Translations under genes and position numbers: made by a program
Notes under the pieces: model-generated
What the model was told of the DNA's origin: nothing
The model's input: only the letters and a program-made list of their open reading frames with translations
The model's database searches: none
Assembly: GCA_903813345.2 (NCBI GenBank)
Contig: CAIIXF020000004.1
Span: 2,625,525 to 2,689,524 of the forward strand
DNA from: Owenia fusiformis
Taxonomy: Eukaryota; Annelida; Polychaeta; Sabellida; Oweniidae
Reading direction: 5' to 3'
Length of the DNA stretch: 64,000 bases
In this document: in pieces, positions 43,889-56,460 of the stretch
Layout: every line of letters starts with the position of its first letter
How positions within the stretch are numbered: the first letter of the stretch is position 1

Positions 43889-46436
43889 TTTTACTCATGA
43901 ATCTATTACAAATTAAGTACACATTTGGCAGGTATTCTCAGAAGTTATCGTTTATTTGTATTTTGATGGAATCCTTTATTGTTATGTCTATAACAGTCGT
44001 TTATATAACGTATCACATATTATTTTATTAGTCCCAACAGGGGAACATTTCCCAATGAATGATGGGATTGCTGTCCTCCCTCGAGGATTATCGTCACCTT
44101 AATTATAAACATCATGCCCAGAGTATCATCAAGGCAGGAAAACCTATTGTCGCCCCACAATAGTCGGTCTTACTAGTCCTTTGAACGAGGACAAAGGATC
44201 CCAATTCGCCGAGAATGATGTTATTCCTCTACAATGAATGTTCAATTTAAATAATGCACCCCCGATGAAATCAATTTTCGTTTTTTATTTACTTAATTGA
44301 CTAACTAGTTCAATTTATCAAGTCGATGTATGAGACGGATGGTTTACGTAATGTATATGTATTTTGTTGTAGCTTAGTATGGTCTAATATCGTCTTATTG
44401 GTTTTTAAAATGCAAGTGTCTGAAAATTGACACACGGGATGCCTATTTTCTCATTGGAATTTCTTTTGTAGCAGAAACAAAACCCGTCATCGTGTGTATA
44501 TCTCTGCATATCCGTCTCGCCCATCATTCAAACCAGTTCATTTAGGGGGTTTGCAGGATACCATGGTAACAAAGTCTGCATATTTAATAATATGTCTTGC
44601 ATCTCAGAAAATATTAGCTTGGGCCGTGAGGAATGAGACGTTGCGCAATTTTTGCATTGCTGGTGCGAAAACTAAGACGGTACTAAACACTCGATGGAAA
44701 TATAAAAAGACACGATGTGGCAAAGCAAGACACTATCAGAATGGTTTTGGCTAATGAACTAACTTGACGTTGCGCAAGCTTCGTTATGGTACAAAACGGA
44801 AAAAATGATGGCTCTAGAAAATATTGTCACAATCTATCAAAGGCACTGATAGCATGATAAAACACAATGCACTTTTGGACGATCCAAGTACTGTAGCATC
44901 ACAAATCCTATTATCGAGTCGTCTAATTTAAAGCTCTTGAATCATTTAGATTGATGGTATCTCATCTTCCAACTCCATCTATATTTGCGATCGGGTACTA
45001 TACATACGATCTATGATGACAGCGGAATCACCAATGCGCAGGACAAAACATGAATCGCAGTCTCGATCATGGTACAATGTACTCACTCAAAGAAATAAAA
45101 AGAAGGAGCTAGGATTGATGCCAATCAATGTAAACTTGGAGATCGATCAGTTAAGGAACATCCTAAATACAACATAATATTTCATTTTAACCATATTTTC
45201 TGTTTCATTTGAGAGAGAATTTGAGGAAAAAGTGACCATAGATTAGGAATAGTGCTCATCTCGACTGAAGGTAATAAGGTAATATTTCTCTGTTGAACGA
45301 AATCTAGTTTTGAAATGTCGATCAATTTCTGGCAATGTCATGGCCAGAAGTGGTGACATATTGCTATAGTCTACAACTTTTTGGGGGACGGCAGTTAATG
45401 TTCGGCGTTTGTACAAAAGGCAGGTGATGCCATTTTGCATGTTAATGCCTAGCTTGTTCTTATTTAGTGTAAAATTATGTAAAAAATTAAGTTAGATTGA
45501 ACGAAAGTTTAACTCCTAAATTACGTAGATGATTACTTTATCATTTTCAATGTATGCGCAATGACCAATCGACACGCGCCATCTATCGCCATATTTACAT
45601 AATATCGTCCCAAATCAGTGTCTGGTGGTTCGAAACTTACATCCTTAATTTACGTAGGTTAAATACGTTAAGCACACAATACACGAACCATTTATTAATG
45701 AATGTGTTTTAATATATCAGGACATGGTTATGGGCAATAAGCATTGATTTTATAAAATATCAAAGTCAGAGTATATTATCGTCTAGTTTGAAGCCTCCTT
45801 ACGACGTTAACACTGGCGCATTGTAGCCATAGATTTTACTACGCAGAAACAATAGAGTCCTAAGAGCACTGTCGATCCCGAGATAAGATGATACGTTTTC
45901 AAAGAATTTAATCTTTCGCCGAAAACAATAACATAGAAATTAGACAAAAGCGGCCAATAATTACGAACAAAAGAAGATCGATTTTCTTCGAACACAATAG
46001 AGAGTTAACTTTAGTGAAGTTATTCAGCTAAGCACGTTTCTACATTGTTTCCGTGTAACGTCAACTAAATCGGAATCAGATAGACGCGATACAACCCGTG
46101 GATAACGGACTTATCTCCGATGGAGTATAAGAAGCTAAAGAAACGGTGTAGTCTTGACCGGGGGGAAGGATGGGATCGAAGCAAAATCGAAGATACGATC
46201 CGGGTACTGTTTGGGACAGACACGACATTGCTAACGATAGACTTCGAGAAAAAGTGACACTGTTGTCCAGGCGCTAGCCTTTTTGATTATATCTGATATC
46301 GGATATATGAACTGAGGAAAATCATGACCGGAAATCCAAGACATGCCTATCTTGAGACCAAGAGACTCAGAAGAAATTCAAAATTCTTCGAGATGGAACT
46401 CGTTTCAGTAAGTGAACTTAGTTACCCGACCACCAG
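43889..46436. other. Non-coding stretch
   Basis: No supported gene. 45330-45420 contains CCAGAAGTGGTGACATATTG and GTTCGGCGTTTGTACAAAAG, related to CCAGAAGTTTTGACATAGTG and GTTCGGCGTTTGTAAAAATG at 37741-37830. Confidence 0.4.
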
Positions 46437-46582
46437 TAATGCCTTGGTCACATTTGCTGCGATTCATCGGCCGGCACCCGGCCGATTGAGTATTTTGTTC
46501 AAAATTGAATACATTTCTGAACAAAATACTCAATCGGCCGGGTGCCGTTGTGAAAATCGGAGTAAATGTGACCAAGGCATTA
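46437..46582. mobile_element. 146 bp fully palindromic MITE of the TAATGCC family
   Basis: TAATGCCTTGGTCACATTTG at the left and CAAATGTGACC-type AAATGTGACCAAGGCATTA at the right. The two arms are about 72 bp each and meet near 46510, so the copy is essentially one hairpin. It shares CGGCCGATTGAGTATTTTGT with 28645-28790, and its right end matches the right ends of the long copies. Confidence 0.9.
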
Positions 46583-46756
46583 GTATTCAAAATTATTACC
46601 AAGGGCATTCAACTTGAAATTGTCCAACAGGAACACAAAATGACGGCTATGTCACTTCAATTGTATAGGCGAACCACAGGCTGGAAATGAACCCCACTCT
46701 CAAAAAGATGGTTTTTTTCGAAAACGATGAATCGAACGTTTATACTAGCTATTTGG

Positions 46757-46850
46757 TACACTCCCCTCAAAAGGTTTGGTAACACCAAGTCCACTTTCGG
46801 ACAACGTTCGGTTATTCATAATCTCCCCATACACGTGTACAGTCAATGTG
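46757..46850 (+). mobile_element. Tc1-like solo terminus, third copy
   Basis: TACACTCCCCTCAAAAGGTT then TGGTAACACC. It lies between the 146 bp palindrome and the long palindromic transposon. Confidence 0.5.
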
Positions 46851-48464
46851 TAATGCCTGGGTCACATAGCCGCCGGGCGCCGGCCGATGAGTAGTCATCG
46901 GCCGATTTATAAATCGACCGGGCGCCGGTGACTTTTCACCGATGTCTTGATCTAATCGTGAGTATGGTCACATTAGTTAATCTGAAAGACATCGCACGGG
47001 TATCGCAAGGCTATCGACCGATGGCCGTACGGGACCCGCCAGGACATCGGTCGTTTACAGGCCTCTAGATTTATACTTTATCCCTGTATTACCCAGTATG
47101 ACTGTTCCACATGGCGTGAATGCAACATTTGAAAACGAAATACTTTGATAAACAGGACTTCCAGGATAATAATGTTTTCATGCAATAAAAATCAGAAAAA
47201 GAAGATCCTCTTTTGAGTAAATAGGTTCAATATTTAGAAAAAATGTTGACATGGGGTCCCTATTCATCATTTTTCGAATTGTTTGATTGATATTTTTATC
47301 ATCATGGGTACTTCAATTGAAAGAAAACATATTGTTTTAATAAAAACACTCTATTTGTGCCCAGAAGGTACTCATGGTGAAAGATATGACCGTCTAAAAT
47401 CACTTGCCATACTGGACGTGGTCTTTTCATCAAAGTGCACCCTGATCTTAATTCATTTTTAGATCTTTCATATAAAAAAATACTATGTCTACCTGTCCAT
47501 CCGATGCTATTAGCAAAATTCCCTATTTCTCCATCTTTCTTTCATCTGTTCTTGTAAAGAGAATTAGTTTGGTCATAAAAATATGGCTTCAAAGAAATTG
47601 GCATATTTCTTCTGTTTCAAGTGGAGTACCCGTCCCCTATAGACACATCTAAATCTTCATCATCTACCAGCTCAGTAGCATTGTTATTGTCTTTTTCCAC
47701 CTGTCTTCCCAAGGCCTTCCTCATATATGGCCCATTGGCCTTATCCCCTCTATCCTTAGCCTTTGGCATATTACGTTGTAATTGAGACGTAATTAATCGT
47801 AGTTAAATTGTGATCCTTGAAATTACTGTACTCACAAAAACATTCAGAAGGTTTTTAAAATAAATGATTTGTAATGGTATATGCATGAGTGAATATACGC
47901 ATAAAAATGTAACACTCTATTCAATGTGTATGACAGACATACACGACTAATGTCAATATAAGAACGACTAGATCAACCCACCCACCCAGCCATTCAAATG
48001 TGTGCCATTGTTTTATATACAGTAAGCTTAATCGTTCCATTTATGTTTTATAAAAATCTCTGACAGTGTGTAGTAATTATAATTCCTTACCTCATTATTT
48101 TTAAAACCTTTATATCACTTTATAAGTAATCATTATTAAGATTTATCCAACAAATCAGAACGCAAAATCCAAAGATGACCGTGCGATGCCACCGGGCGCC
48201 GTAAGATAATCGTACGATGATCGGGCGGGACACGGCCGGGTAGGTACCGATGAGTTTGGTTGAGAAAAAATCGCCAAGACATCGGCAACTTTTATCTCCG
48301 CGATAAAACTCTGCCGGCGCCCGTACGATGTCTAAAAATCGGCCGATGAGTGGCGATCATCGCCCGGCGCCCGTACGATGCCCGGGCTCGCCGGCCGATT
48401 TTGAACAAAATACTCATCGGCCGGGCGCCGCAGTGAAAATCGGAGCCTATGTGACCAAGGCATA
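46851..48464. mobile_element. GC-rich palindromic DNA transposon, long copy 2 (1614 bp)
   Basis: Nearly identical to 24556-26062 along its length, with the same TAATGCCTGGGTCACATAG left end and GTGACCAAGGCAT right end. Differences: it lacks about 31 bp after 46975 (the segment with CGTACGGCGCCCG in copy 1), has a few substitutions, and retains 137 bp between two ATTGGC words (47597-47733) that copy 1 has lost. The high identity with different surroundings implies recent movement of both copies, possibly driven by a transposase elsewhere. Confidence 0.87.
47617..47769 (-). CDS. 50-codon ORF inside the long palindromic transposon
   Basis: ATG at 47769 opens MPKAKDRGDKANGPYMRKAL, a basic start, followed by an Asn run and an acidic DDEDLD patch, ending in TGA at 47617. 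In copy 1 the 137 bp deletion removes most of it (the frame becomes MPKAKDRGDKAN plus seven unrelated residues). A second frame just downstream starts MPISLKPYFYDQ here but meets TGA after 20 codons; copy 1 has CGA at that point. I do not recognise either protein; they may be decayed parts of a transposon gene. Confidence 0.3.
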   Translation of the reverse strand: MPKAKDRGDKANGPYMRKALGRQVEKDNNNATELVDDEDLDVSIGDGYST

Positions 48465-51400
48465 AGGGAGCATTTCAAAAGATGAAAATCATGACATTAA
48501 CTGTATTTGAACAGTTAGGGGGGTTGGCGTTCCGACGTCGTTCCCGGGAATTTTATTAATGCTTGCTCTTTTCATCCAGTGCACTATCATCAAGAACACA
48601 GGATAACCATACAGAAATTGTATTGAATATATAATAAGGATTCTACAATGATTGAGATACAATACAAGAGATCATTTTATGCTGATACTACACTAAAATA
48701 CAGATTTGAAGAGTTACAAAAATTATTGTATTACATTATTATGTTAGATAAAGTGTGACTTTCGAAACAACAACAACAACAACAATTTCTCAAACACAGT
48801 TATGAGGGAGGGGTCACAGATTAATTGTTCAAATACAGTCAGTAGTCCTACATTGAACATTTGAGATGCTCCCTTCGCAGACCATGTGGCAATTCAAAGT
48901 CCCACGACAAAGTTAATGGTTTCTGTGTCCATCTCAAAGAAAACTGAATGTATCTCAATTTATATTTAGTTGTAGAAATCTCAATTAACAAAGCCAAGAC
49001 TCGCGGGTATCACCCCCTCCCCCTCATCTGCATTCAACTCTATCAGTACACTCAACTCAGGTTACTTGTCTGTCATCATATATTATACATAATTACAAGT
49101 TTATCGTGCATTATCTCAACTTTAAAGAACACTTCTGTCTCCTATTTCTTTTCCAAAAGACGTTGATAGGGGTTCTGGGATTTAGTGGATCAATCGGGGA
49201 TTTCGTTCCACTTCAATAACACGTTTTGTATCAAATCTTGGACATCTCTCTGAAATCTACAAGGATGCGCTCCTGAGAATCAGAACGTTCATCGACTTAA
49301 TCCTAAATACTAAAAATGGATCAAATGAGATCCCCTCCGCTCATGGAAATTGCCGAGAAAATTGTCCTCTACAAGAAAGATTTTCCACTTGTTCTTAATA
49401 TCATGCGTCATCGAGTAACATATAACATATACTCGAAGACACATGATATCCTGGTTACGGGGCTGAGAAAAAATACAAGTAGTCTCAAAGTCACTATAGA
49501 TTATGAGTATCGGTTCAGAGTTTATGTCTTATATCAAAATATAAAAAATATACGACGTTTCGGTTTCCTAGACACCTTATCCTACAAATAAAAAAACTCA
49601 TTGTATGAAAAATCCCTTTTTAGATAATTCTCGAAAAAATCTTAAAATACCCTTGCTCGATGTAATCTATTTCTGTCCTCATTTGGCCTACATTTTGAAT
49701 TGGCAATATTTTTCTGAAAATAAACTAATGTTTGTCGTTCATGTGGTCACTTTACTTTTGAAACAATAAGGAATGAAAATGAAAAGTTTTCTTCATCGGT
49801 AGCTGGCTGCGAAAAATAGTTCGACCCCCCCCCGCTCCCCCGCCTCACAAATCCTGGCTTCGCCACTGGATTATCTGCTTGAAGTGTATTGTAGCAACTA
49901 GGGGAAGAACAAGCAATACCTAACTTGATAAATATCATGTCTTATCATTTCCTGGGAGTTTTAGTCTCGATCCTAATTCCCTATTGAAGTCGCACATTCT
50001 TTTCTGTCACCAAGTGTTGTTTACATAAATGCTGAATGAGCTCACGGAATGAAAGTGAATGTTCTTTTATTTCTTCAAACTAGGCATGAAAAAACTGGAA
50101 ATTACTAGCTATAGTTCTTCCATATCTATTATATCGAATTGTAAAGATCTATTAAATGAGATTAGAATCCTATTTTATCATCATGCATGCCCTCTTAAGA
50201 CATTACGTCAATTCTTCAGTCCGTAAATATAATCCGCAGACGATCGTGTCATTTTTACACTAAATATATGAACGGCAGATAATTTGCAATAAAGAAATTG
50301 ATCATGCATGAAAAACGCACCTGACTGATTGTATAAACCAAAAATCCGAATTCACTTTTCTGATTTCAAATGAAAAAACTCAGAATTCCGTATAATTCTA
50401 AATTATTTGTCCAGGCAGTCCTTTTGTGGTCCCATCCCCATCACAATTCTTTCATCATCATTTACCAATCGGCATTTATTCTCGAGCACAAAAGGCTAAA
50501 TCCGGCCTTAAATTTCGCATTGAATTCTATTGAATCCGTCATCATCGTTCTGTTGTCTGTTTTTGTGTGCATTTGAAAAGGAGAGGATTTTCTATAGTAT
50601 CGTAATCTAATATATGGATAATAAGGTTATGTGCTTTTACGAGACATTTGGACTGATCAGGCCCTATTGAACCCGAGTCCTGCAGACGACAGAACTCTCG
50701 CAGACGATTTTCACGATTATTCTGATAATTCGGGAATCTTGCACGAAAATAATACGCTCATTAAAAGAACATCACGCATTCTTGTAATTTTAATTACATT
50801 AGGGTGTATTTCAATTTATGTCATCATCAAAGAGGTTTCAAAAGTGTTAGAAACCTGAAATTGCGAATCAAAGAAAGGGAGTAATCTGATATAAATTCCA
50901 ATACCATAATCATTACATCATGCAATTCTTAACAACCAATTGTAGACGAAGTATCTAAAATTAGACGTAAAGGATTCTGGGATAGAAAGGCCTCTCAGGG
51001 CTAATTTTCTTGTACACAGATCGCCAAACTCTGGGACTATCATATCGCAGAGTTAAGGGTCGTCTGAAACAGAGAGCAGACACCCCTCATGGGACCCTTA
51101 ACTGACAAATCGCCCAGAACATCATATGCTACGAGGAAAGGTACGACAGCGGTAAGTAATCAACTGTCAAATCGACATTAGCACAACACAAACAATTCAA
51201 TATCATCTTTATAAAAGTGAAGATTAAAAATTCGGCGGCTTATTGGCGTAAAATCAAAGCAAACGTGCTAAGTCGTTCTACGTTTGTGAAGAAATCTTGT
51301 GTCATGTGACAGATATACATTTAAACATTCGTATACGCCTATAATTCACCATGGAATGGATTTATTGAGCGACGTGACGAGCTCTTTCAGATGCTAAAGT

Positions 51401-52529
51401 TATTGCCGGTCTGTTTCCTGTTTATTTGTTTGAGTAAAGTAGTTTGTTCTTTTGTGCCCTTTCTTCGAAAATTTGATTTATTTTCGTTCATTTTGATGTA
51501 TCCTCTGAATCTTTTAAGCGTTGCAAAGACAAGAATAGAAGCTGTGGATACCATATTAATTTTCTTTAGTTTGTTTGTTCGCTTGCTTACTTGCTTGTTT
51601 GTTTGTTTGGTGTATTATATAATGTTCAGCCTTGTATGTCTGATTGTTTGGTTACTTCATTCACTCATTGTGAAAAACACAACTGCCTCATCAAAGATAC
51701 ACTGCGCTCCATCGTGTATTGTTCGCTTTTATACAACAATAATGACTATTTCTTTATAAACACAAAAGAATCTAAAAGACAACAATGAATAAAAGTCTAT
51801 TCAATTAAAAATATCTGTCTCACATTGTTATGAAGATTTGAAGTGACAATGGTCTATCACAAAGGACCATGTTCCTTTTCAAAGCAAAAACAAAAGCTTT
51901 CCGATCGGAAAATTATCGTCTGCTTATGTCTATTTCTCGCTTTTTCTCGAAATTATTTGAATGGGCTTTCTGATTTTTTAGCATTTATGTACAATTTGGT
52001 ATGTTGGGTATCCAGCTGGGTAGTTCATGTCTCTGCTTATCTTTTAATTGTTTCCGTATTTTGAAGTTTAAAATACGACTATCTATTGTTTGTTTTCTGG
52101 GTTTTATTCCCGGGGCAATTGCGTATTGGAGAGTGAGACAATGCGGACATTCATTTTCTTTAGAACTCTCTCAGAAAGAAATATTTCATATAAATTGCTA
52201 TGTGTATTGTTTGTTTCGCAAAAGAATTTCCATATTACTATATAGTTCTCTAGTTAGTATTGGCGGAAAGCTAGGAAAGGATCGAAGTAGACTGACAATA
52301 TGTATTTTTAGGAATTATTCCTGGACTACTTATTCGAAAACATGCCGTTTAGGACATTTACACATGTTCCAGATTCAATTTGGTAAGTAAAGAGAGGATG
52401 ATATCATTGTCCTGCTGTTCTTATGTATCATTGAATATGACTTGAACAAGTGATTCGATATAAAATACTTGGTACTGTACTAATATACATGTAAGCCTAC
52501 ATATATTGAACAAGACACTCGACATAAGT
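48465..52529. other. Non-coding stretch with simple repeats
   Basis: (CAA)n at 48767-48786, GTTT-rich tracts near 51575-51610, and many short frames without domains. A plus-strand frame ending at 50858 has a hydrophobic helix (ILVILITLGCISIYVII) but no ATG and no convincing acceptor, so it is not called. Confidence 0.4.
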
Positions 52530-53740
52530 TATGACTTGATCAGGAGACTCAAAATGACATATGACTTGAATAATAGAATCATTAGATGATATGACTCGAA
52601 AATGAGACTCTAAATGAGATATGGCTTGAATAGTAGAATCGTTAGATGATACTAATATATATGTATATATTAAACAAGATACTCGACATAATATATGACT
52701 TGAATAGGAGACTCAATTTGACATATGACTTGAATAATAGAATCGTTAGATTATATGACTTGAAAAAAAGACTTAAATGAGATATGACCTGAATATGAAA
52801 ATGAGATATGATTTGAATAAGAGACTTAAAATGAGATATGACTTGAATAATAGAATCGTTGTAAGATATGACTTGAATAAGAGACTCAAAATGAGATATA
52901 ACTTGAATAATAGATTCGTTTGATGATATGACTTGAATAAGAGACTTAAAGAGATATGAATTGAATAAAAAACTCAAATGAGATATGACCTAAATATGAA
53001 AATGAGATATGATTTGAATAAGAGACTTAAAATGAGATATGACTTGAATAATAGAATCGTTGTAAGATATGACTTGAATAAGAGACTCAAAATGAGATAT
53101 AACTTGAATAATAGATTCGTTTGATGATATGACTTGAATAAGAGACTTAAAGAGATATGAATTGAATAAAAAACTCAAATGAGATATGACCTAAATATGA
53201 AAATGAGATATGATTTGAATAAGAGACTTAAAATGAGATATGACTTGAATAATAGAATCGTTGTAAGATATGACTTGAATAAGAGACTCAAAATGAGATA
53301 TAACTTGAATAATAGATTCGTTTGATGATATGACTTGAATAAGAGACTTAAAGAGATATGACTTGAATAAAAAACTCAAATGAGATATGACCTAAATAAG
53401 AAAATGATATATGATTTGAATAAGACACTTAAAATGAGATATGATTTGAATAATAGAATCGTTGGAAGATATAACTTGAATAAGAGACTCAAAATGAGAT
53501 ATGACTTGAATAACAGATTCGTTAGATGATATGACTTGAATAAGAGACTCAAAATGAGATATAACATGAATAAGAAAATGAGATATGATTTGAATAAGAG
53601 ACTTAAATGAGATATGACTTGAATAATAGAATCGTTGTAATATATGACTTGAATAAGAGGCTCAATATGACTTGAATAATTGAATAGTTAGATGATATGA
53701 CTCGAATAAGAGACTCGGTGACGTGACTTGACTTGACTTG
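52530..53740. repeat. Minisatellite with 25-31 bp units and a 201 bp higher-order period
   Basis: The basic unit is GATATGACTTGAATAAGAGA followed by CTCAAAAT or variants. Units with AATAGAATCGTTGTAA or AATAGATTCGTTTGAT alternate with it. A block of 201 bp is repeated almost exactly three times (about 52786-52986, 52987-53187, 53188-53388), with diverged units on both sides. Because 201 is a multiple of three, the same 62-residue minus-strand frame recurs (52990-53178 and 53191-53379), but each is closed by a stop. This looks non-coding. Confidence 0.92.
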
Positions 53741-55860
53741 CAATAATGCCTGGGGAAGATATAAAAATGAACAAATCATTATTGTATTTAAGATTACTAC
53801 TATCTCCAAGAACGATAAATGTATATGGCCGCCGTATTTGAAATATGTAATTCAAAAAATTATATAAATTGAATAAAAATCCAATGCTAGATGACTTTCA
53901 GGTAAAATATTTTTATATTTTCAACTTCCTGTGTTTAAAAGTAGGATCTATCTTAACTCAATGATCGATGATATAGCATGACACATTCATCAATAATTTT
54001 CAGAATTCCTGGTGACATGAACGCCTTGCATTGTTGGCTATATGTATTACCTAACGTACGTGACACGGTGCGTAGGCCAGACGTGACGTGGACCACTATC
54101 AATACGGGCCTATATCCGACATGTAATGTAGCATTCATTCCACACAAAAGCAGAGATAAGTACCATTTACCCAACTAAATGGACCCTTTCTTCATGTCCA
54201 GTGGAATGAATAGAAAAACTTCCTGATCATGCAACGCTTACCCAAATTGACTGCATAATTATGTCAAAGCTACTAAATTCGCCTAGTGAACTCAAAATAA
54301 CTAAAGCCCTATTCAAATGGAAAGAAAAGATATGTGAAAAGGAAATGTTTAATACACTGAAGTATCGTTTTGAATAACATATTTTCCTACTCAACTAATG
54401 GCAAAGAAGTAGTTAAGGAAAATTGGTCGAACTAAAGTATGATAAAACTGAAAGGGGACAAACAAGGTGAGCTATTTTCGAAATATTTTCTTTCAATGTT
54501 TTTTAATTTATGAAATGTTTTAACTGAGTGTCAGCATTCTAATTTGCTGTATTTATTCATTGTTTAATTCGTAATGTATGTCCATATATAGAGTATGACA
54601 TTTGAAGTTATTTGGGTACAAATAGAAAATTTGGGATTTGAGTAATGCAGTCAATATACAACCGTTTTTTGTACTTCACGTACATGTACATATTCACAGA
54701 GATCCGAATCATATTAGAAAAAATGTATATTCTGATAAATAATTATATTGACTCAAGGTTTGGGGTAACTTAACGGGTTAAAAATGTTGGACTCTATTGA
54801 TCACCCTGTACGCGCGGGAACGAATTAAACTTCCGTACCTCCTATGCACACTATGGACGTCGACGCGTACGTGTACGTCGGTATGCAATTCCACTATTCC
54901 ACCAAACATTTTAGGTCGTCATACCCCCCCCCCCCCCCTCCTCCACCCTCTAAGTATGGCTTTGGCCCATTGTTAGAGGTGAACAGTTTAACTCTACTAC
55001 TCTACTACGCATATCTTACTCAGTACTATTTCATTGAGAATATCGCCTTCTGAATACAGTGATAGTCTCCAGGTGAAGCAGTCGCCATGGTAACATGATT
55101 AAATAAAAGAATTATCAAATATTAAAATCAGCCCAAATTCCATTTCGACGTGTCACTTTATTCAAGAATAATTGGTCAATTAATTTTAAACATCATGAAT
55201 ATCTCTGGTGTTGAGAGATGCATATTGGGGGCACGTGAACATTTAGGATCATAAACAACAGAAACAATTAGAGTTTCAATGCTTCACGGAGTCAATTTAA
55301 TTCGAGTCGCCAATGACAAAGATGGCTTTCTACCAGTATTCAAAAGACAGATATAAAAGCGTTTGTATCAAAATGAATACATTTCAGATTTGAATAGAAT
55401 TAAATATATTTTAGTCATTAGAAAAGGATGGCTCATTCAGATCCACATGTTGTGAGGCTATTTGGAATTGAATAGTTTCATTATATCTTGTTATTTAAAT
55501 GTCGTCTGCTAATCTCTATTCCACGGAATTTCTCTCTCAAATTTGATTGGACTGCCTAATTTTCAAGCAGTTCTATATCATTTAGCATGTGTTCTATATG
55601 TTTATGTAGTTTATTCTTTGATATCTTTATTTTAAGGATCATATTTTTCAATTAGAAAAATTACCTTCGCGACATTTTTTCCCGGGGATCCTTACAATAA
55701 CATATAATGCGCAAGTCGGGAAGCTAAACTATCGTTTTCATGAACATTCAATGCAAAATTATATATTGACTCGATTTTATGTATCACGAGAATAGAACGA
55801 AGAAAAGACTATAGAATCCTCATTCAGACCATGGTATAGAAACTTTAATATTTATTGCCT
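53741..55860. other. Non-coding stretch
   Basis: No supported gene. Overlapping frames at 53953-54178 on both strands have no recognisable domain. A poly-C run is at 54925-54939. Confidence 0.4.
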
Positions 55861-56070
55861 TTAGATAAAAAGCCTTACGAATTCTCTCTCTTTGGAACAT
55901 GTTCCTTTATTGTACGTATTCTCTTTCACTACAAAACTATTCAAAACTTTCAATACGGTTTCTAATATCTCACGGGGCAGTACGTTTGAAAACCACATTC
56001 TTGTTAAAGTCATCAGACATACGTCGGTAGCATCTTCCCGAGAAGATACATTCATGGATTTATCTGCCAT
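55861..56070 (-). CDS. Possible small gene or first exon, 69 codons
   Basis: The ATG at 56070 lies in a good start context (CAAGATGG) and opens MADKSMNVSSREDATDVCLM, then a helix-like segment (PREILETVLKVLNSFVV), ending at TAA 55861. Composition looks more protein-like than other frames nearby. GTAAGG at about 55876 could be a splice donor, making this a first exon. Upstream on the minus strand lies a GCGCAATGACGTAATAAC word with a CRE-like TGACGTAA. An in-frame ATG at 56103 is also possible. I do not recognise the protein. Confidence 0.25.
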   Translation of the reverse strand: MADKSMNVSSREDATDVCLMTLTRMWFSNVLPREILETVLKVLNSFVVKENTYNKGTCSKEREFVRLFI

Positions 56071-56392
56071 CTTGAAATACGAACTAAGGTTGTATTTCAC
56101 CATATGGTTGTTATTACGTCATTGCGCAATAAAATGATTGTGGATTATCGAGATTTTTTATTGGATTAATGATTCGTTAGAGGCCACACCAAAGATGGGT
56201 ATAGGATAATGCCATATACCAATGAAGTTCGTCACTTGCTAAGCATGTGCAGAACGCAGGTAGGATCGTGTTTTGTTTTGTCCCTTGGGTCTAACCATAT
56301 CGGGTACACAACGCAATATTTTTGTTAGAAAATAAAACATCATTTAAAGTTATAGAGATTTTTGAAGTATATAAATTCTGCGCGATTGGAGG

Positions 56393-56460
56393 TACACTCC
56401 CCTCCAAATGTTTGTCATTTCTATCTCACTGTTGGGTAGGTTGTTAAAGCGAGGGTGATT
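56393..56460 (+). mobile_element. Tc1-like solo terminus, fourth copy
   Basis: TACACTCCCCTCCAAATGTT then TGTCATTTC. Same orientation as the three other solo termini. Confidence 0.45.

Noticed and set aside
50625-50858. Frame with a membrane helix
   Set aside because: The apparent start is GTG, no ATG is available, the preceding AG is a poor acceptor, and no homologue is recognised.
51391-51759. 122-codon hydrophobic frame
   Set aside because: Driven by GTTT-rich simple sequence; Leu/Phe/Cys-rich without organised helices or motifs.
53191-53379. Repeated 62-residue protein (SLIQVIS-like repeats) in the minisatellite
   Set aside because: The frame persists because the 201 bp unit is a multiple of three; every unit ends in a stop, the composition is low-complexity, and some starts are the same repeat word.
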